DNA from: Chalara sp. BL73
Lineage: Eukaryota > Ascomycota > Leotiomycetes > Helotiales
Length of the DNA: 64,000 nucleotides
Direction: 5' to 3'
Assembly (NCBI GenBank): GCA_918026815.1
Contig: CAKJVC010000156.1
Coordinates: 124,001-188,000, forward strand
Shown here one piece after another: positions 11,681 through 24,332 of the stretch. The position numbers and the translations under genes were made by a program. A model generated the notes under the pieces. It was not told the origin of the DNA. It saw nothing but the letters and a program-made list of their open reading frames with translations, and ran no database searches. The first letter of the stretch is position 1. Each line of letters begins with the position of its first letter.

Positions 11681-12452
11681 GAGGAATGCAGCTTGAACTA
11701 TGTTTTAGCCCAGCAAAGAGCAGGAATAATTAAGATGATAGAATAAGCGTTGCTCCAGAGATGTGCAAGTGAAAAATGGTAAGAAGGTAGCAGACTAGGT
11801 TTGTAAATGCTAGTAGTTGCAAAATACAACCAGAGAGTCCCGGCAAGTACTCCGTAGATAACATCAAACTCTTGTTTTTCCCCAAGACAATGATTGGTGG
11901 GTTTCTTAGGACAGTTCACCAGGTGTGTCTGTACTTACTGAGACGCCTTGTAGAAGCCATGGTCGGAGGCTATAATAATAATACGCTCCAATATAGCACG
12001 CTATTTTTCAGTCATAATTTAGCCTCTGTCGATTCACTTTGAGTATCACGACGCTAGCGGGCTCACCGAGCTTCATTTCACGTACATTTGTGCGAGGTGT
12101 AGAACATTGTGAGCTACCTGTTTATTTGTCGACCCGCAGATAATCAATTGAGCTAATGAGACTAATGTCACCCTCTTACTCACCCGTCACATCCATGTGT
12201 TTCATCGCAATACGGTAATATACGGTAATCGGGATCATGTTGGCGAGTGATTTCTAGATCAGAATTAGCTTCATGCATGTGAATTGAATGAAATCAAGGG
12301 CTCATAAAGCGGCTCGGTCGTTTTGGAAAGTTTACCAAACATGAAAAGCCTAGCTAGGCAGGTAGGGTAGTACTGGAAGCTGGTCGAATTATTCGGACCC
12401 CACTAGATATTATCCCAGCGAGAAAAGTTGAGGCTTATCTATGCATGCATAG

Positions 12453-12492
12453 GTACAGTAGGGTGCAATAAGTCTGCACCCCCCCTACTGTA
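12453..12492. repeat. Inverted repeat, potential hairpin
   Basis: GTACAGTAGGGTGCA is followed after seven bases by its reverse complement, interrupted by four extra C residues (TGCACC-CCCC-CTACTGTAC). The stem would be 15 bp with a short loop. The ends match the ACTGTAC motif scattered over the left arm. Confidence 0.7.
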
Positions 12493-12541
12493 CAAATCTG
12501 GCACAGCACATCTTACCAGTTCCATTTTTACCTTACATGCT

Positions 12542-12696
12542 GGTGAAGTCGATATGTGATGCGTGTTCGTAGGTTAAATGCGTTCGAAAGGCACAATATA
12601 TTAACCCCGAAAGAACGGGTGAAGTCGATATGTGATGCGTGTTCGTAGGTTAAATGCGTTCGAAAGGCACAATATATTAACCCCGAAAGAACGGGT
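12542..12696. repeat. 76-bp tandem duplication
   Basis: The unit starting GGTGAAGTCGATATGTGATG at 12542 is repeated from 12618, with no mismatch that I can see through the final ACGGGT at 12696. Perfect identity implies recent duplication or an assembly duplication. It lies about 330 bp upstream of the P450 start. Confidence 0.9.
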
Positions 12697-13026
12697 AATG
12701 GTATGTTAAGCATACTAATCGAAAACGGAGCTATATTACTACTTTACCAAATAAGACTAAGCGTGCCGGAAAAGGAGCCAAATACACATATCAAGTAATT
12801 TTATCTTGTGCCAAGATTATCGGCGTGCACTCTTGCATTACCGAAACTTGCACATCTGATCTGTATACATCACACGCATGTCATAGAACAAAGTACAGTC
12901 GTGATTTTAGAGCTGTGAACTCAACAGGTCGTAGCAGCTCTCATCCCCCTTGCGGCCATAATCATTTTATGCCCCCTTTCTGACTTTAGAGATCTCTCTC
13001 ACTGGTTTTATGTCAGTAGCCTCAAA

Positions 13027-14920
13027 ATGCCTACCAGCATTGACCTTTCATCCGTGACGGATATACTGTCCATAAGCTCTATACACTTGGTCATTTTGCT
13101 TTCATGTATTTGTCTCCTTTCGTTCTATGCACTCAGGCAACGGACATCAAAAGTAAATAATGACGTCCAGTATCTACCAGAGACCATTCCTTATATTTCT
13201 AACACCATTCTTTTTATGACGGACGCAGCTGCCTTCCAAGCCCGAGTGAAGTGAGTTCAACCTTCCGCCTATGGCATTTAATAGCTAATAGATGAATCTC
13301 TAGTAAGCATTTTTCAAATACCAAGTGTACTATCATTAAATGTTACATCGGATTTCGCCCATGCTACCATGTTGCTGGAACCGCAAATGTCCAAAGGTTG
13401 TTTGGATCACCCGACACTCTTGATGGAAACTTTCTACATTATATTCTCATGGAAAAGCTATGGGGCATGACCAAACTTGAGTTGAAAAAATTTAGGCAAG
13501 ACAACTCTGGCAGAGTACAGAAACCAGCTGCTGGATCCGAGGGCCTCCCCCCGGATAGTCGATATTGGCGTAACCATGGTCGACTATATACAGATTTCCT
13601 AACCGATCCGAAGTACGGAGAGGTTCTTGCAGCAGAATTTTCAAAACGATTTGTTAAAAGGCTTGAACAGCAGTGTAATAATGAAGGATGGGCATCAACG
13701 AGCGTATTAGGCCTTCTAAAAAAGCACATGTTTGAGAGTGCCACCGAGACACTGTTTGGAACGAAACTTTTTGATCTCAATCCCAGCTTGACAGACTGTT
13801 ACTGGGAATTTGATGTAGCTATGGGGAAGCTTGTTACCGCACCGTTCGACTTTTTGCAGCCTCACGCGAACAGCTCAAAGAATCGCCTTCATGCGATGGT
13901 GCGTCGTCATATCGATTTTGCCTGGGATAACTTTGACTTTGACGGTGCCGATGCTGAATGCGTCTGGGAGCCGAATTTTGGCTCGCGTTTATCGCGAGAG
14001 AGTGCACTGTGGCTACGTGCGAATGGATTCCAGGAGCATACGATTGCTGGACATACCCTAGCTACCCTCATCGGGTGAGAGTTTTTCTTCTTTGCACTTC
14101 AGCCAAACTAACTCTCAATTTATACATGGAATGTACAAACTAAGATAGCTAATATTCCTGATTTCTAGACTTAATGGTAATACCGTGCCTATGACTGCTT
14201 GGGCATTAAATGAGCTCCTCCAAGACCGAGAGCTCTTGGCCGCAGTACGATCTGAGATCCAAGCACAGGCGACCAACCTTGAGACTGGCGAACTGGACCC
14301 ACGAAGTGTCGTGAATCTTCCGCTACTCCAGTCAATTTATGTTGAGACTATGCGTTTGCACGTGTCCTTCTCGGTTGTCCGCGAGGTACGCAACCAGCCC
14401 TTCGAGCTAGCGCCTGGCTGCTGGGCAGAGCCCGGGGCAATTGCGCAAACAAATTCAGTGATAGCTCAGCTAGAAGAAGAAGTATGGGGTGTAGAAGAGC
14501 ATCCTGCCAGCGAGTTCTGGGCCTGGCGTCACACTCGAACCGAGGAAGTTCGAGATACACTTACGGGCGACATCAAATCTCAAGTCCGCTTCGCTATGCG
14601 GGGAAGGCCAACATCCTTTTTTCCATACGGTACGTTCGCTTTCACTCATCCTTTAAGTCTAGTTCCCTCTAGCTCAATTGGCTAACAATTTCGTTGAAGG
14701 CGGTGGACATTGGGTGTGCCCAGGCCGCCATTTTGCTAAGATGCAGATCATGCTAGCTTTGGCGTTGATAGTGACCAAATTTGATCTTGAGTTTATTCGA
14801 TGGACAAGGCTGGATGGAACAGAGTCAGACAGACCTGCGAAAAATGATAGCCGTTATGAGGGAGTCATAGGCATGTTACCTGATCGAGATCTCGTCTTTC
14901 GGTGGCGGAAAGCTCTCTAG
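13027..14920 (+). CDS. Cytochrome P450, CYP7B-like fungal monooxygenase
   Basis: Four exons, 13027-13250, 13304-14074, 14169-14629 and 14700-14920, with introns of 53, 94 and 70 bp, give 558 residues. An N-terminal membrane anchor spans about residues 17-37. The I-helix region is GLNGNTVPMTAWAL rather than the common AGxDT, as in CYP7/CYP8-like enzymes. The ExxR pair is E391-R394 (ETMR). The heme loop FFPYGGGHWVCPGRHFA is formed across the last intron, with heme-ligand cysteine C492. The PERF-like segment is not clear by eye. Enzymes of this type hydroxylate sterols or cyclised terpenoids in the ER membrane. The gene ends only about 115 bp before the homopolymer that opens the AT-rich block, yet it has no stop or lost motif, so it appears functional. 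Confidence 0.9.
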
Positions 14921-15025
14921 GCGAGGGCTATATAGATTGGCCAGCTTTGTTGATGAATGGTATCGAATAGGAGAAAAACTTAAATAACAAACAACCTAAC
15001 ATATATTTCTTATAAAACACCTATC

Positions 15026-15027
15026 TT

Positions 15028-15062
<35 letters not shown>
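15026..15062. repeat. T9-A28 homopolymer at block border
   Basis: Nine T followed by 28 A mark the transition from ordinary sequence to the mutated block. Such tracts are frequent assembly trouble spots. Confidence 0.9.
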
Positions 15063-15063
<1 letters not shown>

Positions 15064-15075
15064 ATAACATAACCA

Positions 15076-15177
15076 CTAATCCATTGGCTTGAATTTATAC
15101 CCCCGCAGGGCACGTTTGTATATGGCGTCCTCTACAAGGTCAAGTAATGATTTCCCATTATACTTGACCCCCTCCTT
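15076..15177 (-). pseudogene. Possible C-terminal gene remnant
   Basis: On the minus strand, 34 codons including the stop follow a plausible acceptor (GGCTAG at 15183-15178). The peptide is amphipathic, with LLDLVEDAIYKRAL, and ends KFKPMD. Base composition is normal here and turns AT-rich just upstream of it. This looks like the last exon of a gene whose body lay, or lies mutated, inside the block. I do not recognise the family, and chance is possible because the frame is short. Confidence 0.3.
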
Positions 15178-17944
15178 CTAGCCTGTTTGCCCCCAAATAG
15201 AATTATTATCGTTAATCTGTTATAGTATATAGTCGGTACCGATTCGGACCTGTATCGTAAAGTAGGTAGTTCTGAGTATATTTGTAATGTATTAAAAACG
15301 AATGCGAATATATTTGTAGTATAGTTAAATAAAACTATTACGAATTATTTAAAAGTTTTAATTACTCGATAGTTTGCTTAAATACAACTATTTAATTTTA
15401 CAGTTCGGCATATATCCGAAAAGCAGTATACAGCCGCTAACGTATTGTTAAAATTTTTTTAGCATTTTAAAAATATCGATTTAAAAAGCGAAAATATTAA
15501 TAATTAAATACTAGCGAAACTAAAAGCGTATAAAATATGCTTTGTAAAAGCCGAATAAATTACTAATACTAAACAAAATACTAGTTTCGAGCTTAAAACA
15601 AATTTCGAATTACGAAGTAAAAAAGTAATACTTCAAAAAATAAAAAACAAAATAGTTTTTTTACGCAACAAAAAAAAAATCGAAATAAAATTTAGTTCGA
15701 AAAAACTTGAATACGAAACACTTATTTTTAGTTTTGAATACAGTAAAAAATTTATTTAAATAACACAGTATTTAACAATACTTAAAAAGCTTAAAAATAT
15801 AAATATTTTAAAATTTCGTAAATTTAAAAAAGAAGTACTGAAATATAGCGTTTACAAGCGAAAATTGTAGCGTTTGTTTACGAAAAGTATACTTATTAAA
15901 CTTGTAGTTAACAGCAAACGAATTCGAAACAAAATTTTTTGCGACGTACATTATTAAAGCGGCTATAAAAACAAAAAAAGTACTTATTATAAAATTTTTT
16001 AATAATACTTTTAGTATAATTGCTACAACAATATAAAAAGTTACGTTAAAACTTGTAAAAAATACTAGTTTAAAACTAACGAAAAAAAAAAATATATATA
16101 TATATTTTACAGCGTTAAACAAACTAATAAACAGTTAATATTACGTTTATGCCGGCTTAAAAAAAAAAGTATTTAGTTGTAATTAAAAATAATATAAGTA
16201 GTTAGTTTAAAACGAAAATTATTACAAATAAAAAAACATTTACAATTGTTAAGTTTTTTTAAAAAAACGTTATTTGCTGTTATAGTATTTTCAGAAAAAT
16301 AATAGTAAATAGCAAAAAAGAATTTAAAAAAAAAGTGCTAAAATTATTTTTAAAATAAAAAGTAAATAAAATTCAAGTTTTTGCATATTATACAACAGTA
16401 AACAAAATAATCAAGCGTAGTTACAAATTTTTAAAAAACGTTTTGTTTAAATTAAAAAAAAACTAAATAAACAATTTAGCTGTTGTTTTATTTGCGGAAC
16501 GTATTACGGTTTACAAGCTTACAAAGTATATACTGTTTTATATAGTTTATAAACGAAAGTTTATTTTGCTTATAAAATCACGATTTTTTACTTAAAAAAC
16601 TTTTTTTACAAAAAAATTACAAATTTAACTAAGCTTATTAAGCTAAAAACAAAGCAATTTTAAATAAAGCAAAAAAATATTAAAAAAAATTATATACAAA
16701 AAAACTTGTTAACAGCAAAAAAAAAAAAAACTTTTAATGCTAAATATAAAATTAAAGCTAAATCGCTAGCAAAAAATAATATCGTGTTTCGTTATAACTT
16801 TGTTAAAAAAATCGACATGTTTTTAAATAAAAAATTTAATTTCAAATAGTTAAAACTATATTAAATATTTAGCGCTAACAATAAAAAAAAATACTACAAG
16901 CTAAAAAGGCTTAAACTTAATAAAGTAACGCTAAAAAAAACTTTTTCGAGAAATAAGTTAAAATTGTTTTTTAAAAAAAAAAAAATTCTATTTGCTAAAC
17001 AATAATATAACAAATAGCGCTTTAAGCTTTAAGCTTAAAAAGTTTAAAAATATTAAAAAACGAAAAAAACAGCAATTCGTTGTTCGTTTATTTTATATAA
17101 CAAATACGTAAAAAAGCTTATATACTTAAATAAAAAACTTTAAACACTTAAACTATTAAAACTTTAATACGCTATTAGTTTAAAAGTTTTTTTACAGTAA
17201 AAAAAAGTTTTAGCCGGCATTACAACAAGTTTTATACCGAGTTGCCGACAGTAGTTATTATTAGCTACTACACGTTTTATTTATTAGTTTAGCGATAATT
17301 TTTTCGACAGTGTTTTATTTTTGTTTTTTGTAAACTAAAACGCGCACAATTCAGTACTTTGTTATATAAATAAAAGTCGTAGTTGTAGTTTAAATATTTA
17401 TAAATGCAAAAAAAAAAAGTTTTAGTAATTATTGTACCGGCAAACAAAACGCAGTTTTTAAATACTTACAAAAATAATAAAAAAAACAACAAGCTATTTT
17501 TAAATAAATTAAACAAATTAAATAGTTTTTAAGTTTACAAAAAAGTTTTAAAGTTTACAAAAAAAAACTTTAAAAAACTTGAAAAGTAAAAAAATTAAAA
17601 CGGCTAAAAATTTTTTTTTTTTTTTTGCTATTTTAAAAATAAACAAAAAATTATTAAAAAAAGCTTAAGCAAAATGCAGCTTTTTAACAAACTTTTTAAA
17701 ACTTAAAAAAAAAACGCTAAAACAGTTATTTCTAGTATTTAACTTAACTTTAAACTTATAAAAATTAATAGTTTAAAAAAAATTTTAAACTTTAAAACAA
17801 TTTTATAAGTTTTTAGCAAGTTTAATATGTTTTAATAATTCGAAAATACTTTTATAACTTATAATCCGAATTTAAATTTAACAGTTCCGGTAAGTTTAGT
17901 TTTAGTTTTAAAAAAGTTTATTTCGATTTTAAAAGTTTTTATTT

Positions 17945-18156
17945 TGTAATTATCACGAAAAGTACTCAGTAGTGCAGCGAACAGCTAATTGATAGTTGAC
18001 AGTCCCAAATAGCGAAGTGATATTATTGTATGTATACACGTTTAAAAAACAAGTATTTTACAGTTAAGCTGTTTTTATAAATATTAACTTTTTGGCTATT
18101 TTTGGCGTGTTTGCGTATTTACTTAATAACTTTTAATATAAATCGGTTTTGTGACA
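17945..18156 (-). repeat. LTR, mutated copy
   Basis: It aligns base for base with 31921-32133 apart from one indel and many C-to-T or G-to-A changes. It is the more heavily mutated of the two copies. Confidence 0.75.
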
Positions 18157-20607
18157 CACTTTTTATTTTTTCGTGCTGTAATTTTATTAATTATAAAACA
18201 GTTTGTAAAAATACTAAAATACTTTTGTATTGTTTCAAAATGCGCGCGTTTATTTTCGTATAGCAAAAGCGTGTTAGTATTGTTTTAGAAAAAGTTGATT
18301 TCGGAATTTAAAATCTTAAGCGCAATATTGTAAACTTTAAGTTTTTTAGCGAACGAGCTGTAACTTAATAACTTTTGTTTATTTAGTTACTACTTTTTCG
18401 ATTAAATAAATTATACAGTATAAATTAGCATTTTTTGTTTTTAACTTTTTTTTTTTAGCAACAACAATATTATTACTATTATTATTATTACTATTATTAC
18501 AGTTTTATTAGTTGCTTTTTACTATTAAACTACTTTATTATTATTATGCTTTTTTACATTAAAAAAAAATAAAAAGCTAAATATAAAAAAGCATATTAAA
18601 AAAGTAAAAAGTACGCTCGACAAATAACTTGTAAAAAAAAAGCAGTACGTTTACATTTTTTTTGTTTTGTTTATTTATTAACTGTTCGTTTTCAGCAAAT
18701 TGCTTAATAATTTCGTATAACGAGCTTTAAATATAAAAAAAGCTATTTTAACAATTCGAAACAATTTTTTTTATTTTTTTTATATACTAATAAAATAAAC
18801 GGCCGTAATAGCAATACGTTTTAAAACAGTTTTGTTTTTTTTGTTAGCAGTTTTTTTGTATAAAAGCATTTGTATTAGTATTTTTTTTTTAATAATCGAA
18901 TTAAATTTAGTTTTATATTAATTTGTTAGTTATATATTATATTTAATAATTGTAATTCTAAGTTTTTTTTTTTAATACTTCGAGTAATACTATTTAATTT
19001 TTAAACTTTTGTTTGTAATACGCAAACTTTTTACTTATTTTCGAACTTGTCGTAAAAACGTATATTAATACTTAATATATTTCGTATTACTTTAATGTTA
19101 AATAGCAAAAAGCACTATTTTACAAGTTAAATGTTCGACTTTTTACAAATAGCTTATGTTTTTAAACGTAAACAACTGTTTCGCAATTTCCGGCTAGTTT
19201 TTTTTTTTAAATAGTTATACGATTAACGTTTTTAGTTTCGAGTTAAATATTTTTTTTGCAATTTTTTTAAAATACTTGATTTTACAACTTTTTTTTATTG
19301 CGGTAAACGTTTTTATTAGTCGATTTAAACAACATTTATTTTAAAAATTTCGAAGCGCGTTTGCAATATCGTTTTAAACTTATTAATTAACTGTAGCAAA
19401 TTAGCGATACTTTTATACGTTTACTATTTATTCGCTGACTATTTGTTAAGTTCGAATTTTTTATTAAATCGCTTTATACAATTCAATTAAAAGCTGCTGT
19501 TAAGTTTTAAACTTATTTGCAGTTTTTACTTAAATCGAAATCTGAATTTAAGTTTTCGAGTTACAAAAAATAAACTTTACAAATTATAATTTTTTTTTTT
19601 AAACGAATATATATTAAACTTGTAAATAATACTCGGCGTTAGTTCGCTTGTATAAAATGTATTCGATTTATATTAGCGAAATTAAATAATAAAATTTGTT
19701 GAAATGTAATTAACGCGAATATTAAACGATATACTTATTGTTTTACTAAATATAAGTATAAACTAGCTTTTCGTTTAATAGTTTTATTGTTCGATAAATT
19801 TACAAACAAGTATTTAAACTAGCGTCGACAGTTTAAAATAAAAAAAATAAAAACAGCTATATATAAACTGTTAGTTTTAAAAAAAGTAATAAAAAATAAA
19901 AATTCGAATAGTAATAACAAAAATTTTTTAAGTACTTTTTACTTTTTACTAAATTTTAATTCCGGTGTAAAAAAAAAACTTTGTGGTTTTTTTTTTTTAA
20001 ATAAAGTAAAATTTAATAGTTTGTTTTGTTTTTGCAGTTAAAAACGGTTTTGTATTATATTTACTTTTCGAAATAATTTCGCGAACTTTTAAAAAACTTG
20101 CTATGTTTCGAATTGTACCGGTTTCGAATTGTACTAGCTTAAAAACATTACTTATATATTTTAAAGTGTTTTTTTAATTTAACGTAAATTTTTTTTGCGC
20201 TGCGCAGTTATTTTTGCAATAAAACGTTGTTTTCAGCTGTATAATAGTACAAAAAAAATGCATAAATTTTTTATTATTTTGCGTATATAAAAACAGTTTT
20301 TAGTAAAATATTTGTATTTACAAATAAAATTTATAAACAAAATATTAAAATTACAAGTATTGTATAATTTATTGAATATTATTTTACTTGTTCGATTTTT
20401 TTTTTAACGTTTTACAAGTTTAACAATTTTCGGAAATACTTAAATTTGTATTTTAAAATTTTTTTTGTAAATTTATTAGCAAATATATTAGCTATTAATA
20501 AATATATTACTGTAAAAGCGCTTTTTTTATGTTTTTAACGTAGCTATATATTATAAATATTTATATAGCGCAGTTTAGTAAAAATTCGCTCGTTTTTTTT
20601 TACTATT

Positions 20608-20916
20608 GTGGTGGGGACGATTTTCTTTCCTTTCACACTCTGTCACGTGATACTCATGAGTGGTCAGTCATGTGACCTGAGGAGCATGAGTTGTATATAA
20701 CCTGCGCTTCCGGTAGGGAGGCGCATCATCATCAATACAACACACTTTTCCACCCTTCTATATTTTACACCCTTATAAGCTATTGACGTTTATCTATTAT
20801 ATAGAGCTTAGGCTCGCCGGTGCTCTCTCCAGTATGCTACAGCCACCGCTATCACGCCTATGAGTTTTGTGCTAGATCCTGTTGCTGTTCTTGCTCTCAG
20901 CATGTTCCCCGCCACA
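20608..20916 (+). mobile_element. Solo LTR, lightly mutated
   Basis: A 309-bp unit starts TGTGGTGGGGAC and ends TTCCCCGCCACA, with the TG..CA inverted termini of an LTR. It is flanked by CTAT on both sides (20604-20607 and 20917-20920). It contains a TATA-like TTGTATATAACC and a TCACGTGAT motif. Base composition is ordinary while both flanks are strongly mutated, so it inserted late or escaped mutation. A related fragment is at 33956-34140. Confidence 0.8.
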
Positions 20917-23900
20917 CTATTAGTTTTATTGTTTATTAATTATTATAAAATATATTTTACAATTTATCGAGTTTTAGTTGAATTTTTTTAAAAAGTTTTT
21001 ATAAAACTATAGTTTTTTTTATTATACTTTAAAAAGCAAATAATTTAGCTTTTATAAAAAAAGTTGTTATTATATTTTGTTTTTTTGCTTTTTATACAAC
21101 AATTCTACTAAACAAACTTATAATATATTTATAAAAAAAATTTTTAGTAAACAAATTATTTGTAAATAATACATTTGTTACAATAACTAGCTGTTTAAAA
21201 CGAATATTGTAGTTGTATATAACAGTTATAAACTTTATTTTGTAAAAATATAAAAACGTTTAATTGACTGTATTTATATATTGCCGGTTTAAATTAGTTA
21301 AAAACCGAAAAAATTAAACTGTTACATAAACAACATTTGTTTTTAGTATAATAGTTGTATATAAAATACTATTTACTTTTTTTTAATATTTTTTTACATT
21401 TTGTTTATTAGCTATTTTAGTGTTTTTTACGAATATTTGTTGTAATAAAAAAATGCTTAAATATTTTGTCGGTATTTTATTAAACTTTGTTGCGATTTTT
21501 TTAATATATACGTTATAAAATAACTAAAATTTTCGCTTTAACTTTAATCGTATAATTTTTATGCTTAAAAACTAAACTGTATTTTTTTTTTTTTTTAGTT
21601 TGTATTTTTTTTTTAGCAAGCTTATTATTTTATTCGCTTTTAGTTTATTTAATTTATAGTATATTACTAAAAAGTCGTTTAAAAAAAACACGAAAAATAT
21701 TGTTTGTTTTTCGTTTATATAAAAGTACAGCTTTTTTTTGTTTGCTATAAACTTTAATTTTTTTAAAGTAGTTATAAACTTTTTAAATTATAATATCGAA
21801 AAGTTTTTAAAACTGTATAACGTACGATTTAGTTTTACATATATTTTCAGTATTCGGAATTTATTTAAAAACTAACAAACGACTTGTGTTTTGTTTTTGT
21901 TTCGTTTTATATTAATAAATACGTTAATTATATCGAATTGCTTAATTTTAAAATTAAAGTTCGTTACTATAATTATAACTATTTTAAACGAGCGAAAAGT
22001 TAATATTATTATATATATTAAAGTAATCGATTTAAATTTTTAAAAAAATTTTCGTATTACAATTCGCGATTTGTAATAAATAAAAATAAAAGCTGTATTT
22101 ATTTTGTATATAAATATTTATTTCAATAGTAAAAGTATATATTAAGCTTTTTTTACTAATATAACTTTTTAGTATTTATAGCTTTTTAAATTTGCTAGTT
22201 TTATGCGTATATTTGCTTTAAATCGAATTTTAAATAAATAGTTACAAAGTTTTTTTTAGTACTTTGAAAATAATAGCAAATTTGCTAAATAAAAATTTTT
22301 GTCGAAACTTTTACTTTTTAATAATAGCGTTATTTGCTTTATTATAACAACGTAAAATACTAAATATACAGTTACTGTTTCGTTTTTTTTTAATACTAGT
22401 AAATTGTATAAATTTTATTGCTAAGTATTATTAAGCGTTGTATTATATTTAAGTACTAATATTATAAATATTTAACTATTTTTTAAACTTTACGTTTTGT
22501 TTAAAACTTAATTGCGAATTTTTTTATTTCGACGTAAACTCGAATTTTTTTTTTTTAACTGTAGTAAATTTTGTAATACGTTTAAAATATTAAAGTTTGC
22601 AATTAAATTATTAAAAGTTTTTGCTAAACAGTAAATTGCTTGTAAACGAAAATTATTTTTAATAATTATTTACAAAAAGTATCGAACTTTTTTTATAAAT
22701 TTTAAATTTTTTTTTTTTAAAATACTTTAATTCGTTTTAAAACTTTTAATATTTAGCGCGCTTTTTGTAGTTATTAACAATTGTAACGAACTGTTAAGCT
22801 TTTTTCGAGCAACGCTTTTTTTTAAATTTTAACTTAGTATGTTTTTAAATTTCGAAGTTAAGTCGAATATTATACTATTTGCTTTTTTATAAACAATTTT
22901 TTTTTTAAACTTTAATTTAATATATTTTTAAGTTTCGAAATTAAATCGAGTATTAAAAGTTTAAAAAACAGTTTATTTGTTGTAAAAGTTCGTTTTTTTT
23001 TTTAAAGTTTAGTTTTATTTTATTTCCGAGTTTTAGTTATTCGATTCGAAAATAGTATTTTTTACTTTTTGCAAAAGTTTTAGCTTTATTACTTATTTGC
23101 TCGAATTATTACTAAGTACGTTTAAGTTTTTTATTATTGATTTAACGTTTTAAATGTTATTTTTTTATATTATTTTTATTACTTTTTAAGCAATCGAAAC
23201 TAGTTAGTTTTTTAATTGTTCGATTTTTAGTAAGTAAAACTAGTTTTTGTCGAACTTAACGTTTTTTGTAACAATAACTCGTATAAATTGTAGTATTTAA
23301 ATTTTGTAAATATTAAAAACTATATATTTTACTAAGTATTTTACGTGTGTTTTAAAATCGACTTTATAAATTTTTCGTTTTTTTAAAGCTTTTTTATTTT
23401 TTTTTAAAAAATACGCGTAAACTTTATACACGTAAATTTCGTTTTAATTAAAACGAAAATTATTTATAATTTTGTTTACAAACTGCGAATCGTATTATTT
23501 AAAATAGTTTTTAAACTACGTATTAAGTATTTCGTTCGAAAAACGTATATTTTTTACAATAAATAAGTTTATGTTAAACAAGTGTATTTTAGCTATTACT
23601 AATTCCGACTACAAGTTTTTAAATAAATTTGTTTTTATACATATTTTTATTGAACAAATTATTGCTTTTTAATTTGTTTGCTTTATACTTTTTGTTAGTT
23701 CGTGTATATACGACAGTAAAAGTTTTAACTAGATTTTTTTTTATTTTGTTTACTGTTTGTATTTTAACGTTTCGTTTACCGGAATAACTAATCGATTATT
23801 GTTATACTTAATTTTGCAAATAAATAAATTGTATTAACGTTTTATTTATTTGTTAAAACTACGAATTACTCGTGTTATTTTAGTTTTTTTTTTTAACGTT

Positions 23901-24118
23901 AGCAAAAAGCCGAAAAGTTTTTTGCTGTATTTGTTTTTAATTACTAGTAAATACTTTGTTTCGTTATATACTAAATAATCGAAAAATTCAAACAAGTTTT
24001 ACGTTATTTTATAAAACAGTCGAAGTAATATTTTATTAAATGTTTTTTTAAAAATTACTTGTTTTGTATATGTTTAAATATATACTTTATACTTAATACA
24101 AGCTATTTTTGTGATTTT

Positions 24119-24332
24119 TGTTGAGAATTGGTGGTGTAGCCCACCCGTAAGGCATGGGCCTAGCTTAGTCATCAGTGAAAGGGTCGCACCCCTTTTACTG
24201 AGCACTTCCGTAGAGCTTTACAATTAATTAATCCATTTTTCCTGAACCACTGCAATTAGGCAGACTTTGCGTACAGCACAAGCTTCTTTTTTCTAAGTTG
24301 ACTGTAGTCAACTTAGGATACTTATTTTAATA
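24119..24332 (+). repeat. 5' LTR of copia element
   Basis: A 214-bp LTR that pairs with 29577-29790; the same family gives the solo LTR at 39323-39551. Differences from the other copies are nearly all C/T or G/A transitions. Confidence 0.88.

Larger units (their letters stand above)
11681..13026. other. Divergent promoter region, prenyltransferase/P450
   Basis: The gap between the divergent prenyltransferase and P450 genes is suited to coordinated control of both, which is inference. It contains a hairpin at 12453-12492 and a perfect 76-bp tandem duplication at 12542-12696. A 73-codon open frame at 11919-11698 (-) is hydrophobic but has no domain I recognise and is not annotated. Confidence 0.5.

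Noticed and set aside
11698..11919. Hydrophobic 73-codon frame upstream of the UbiA gene as a membrane terpene cyclase
   Set aside because: It is far too short and lacks the conserved acidic motifs; it probably lies in the leader or an intron of the UbiA gene.
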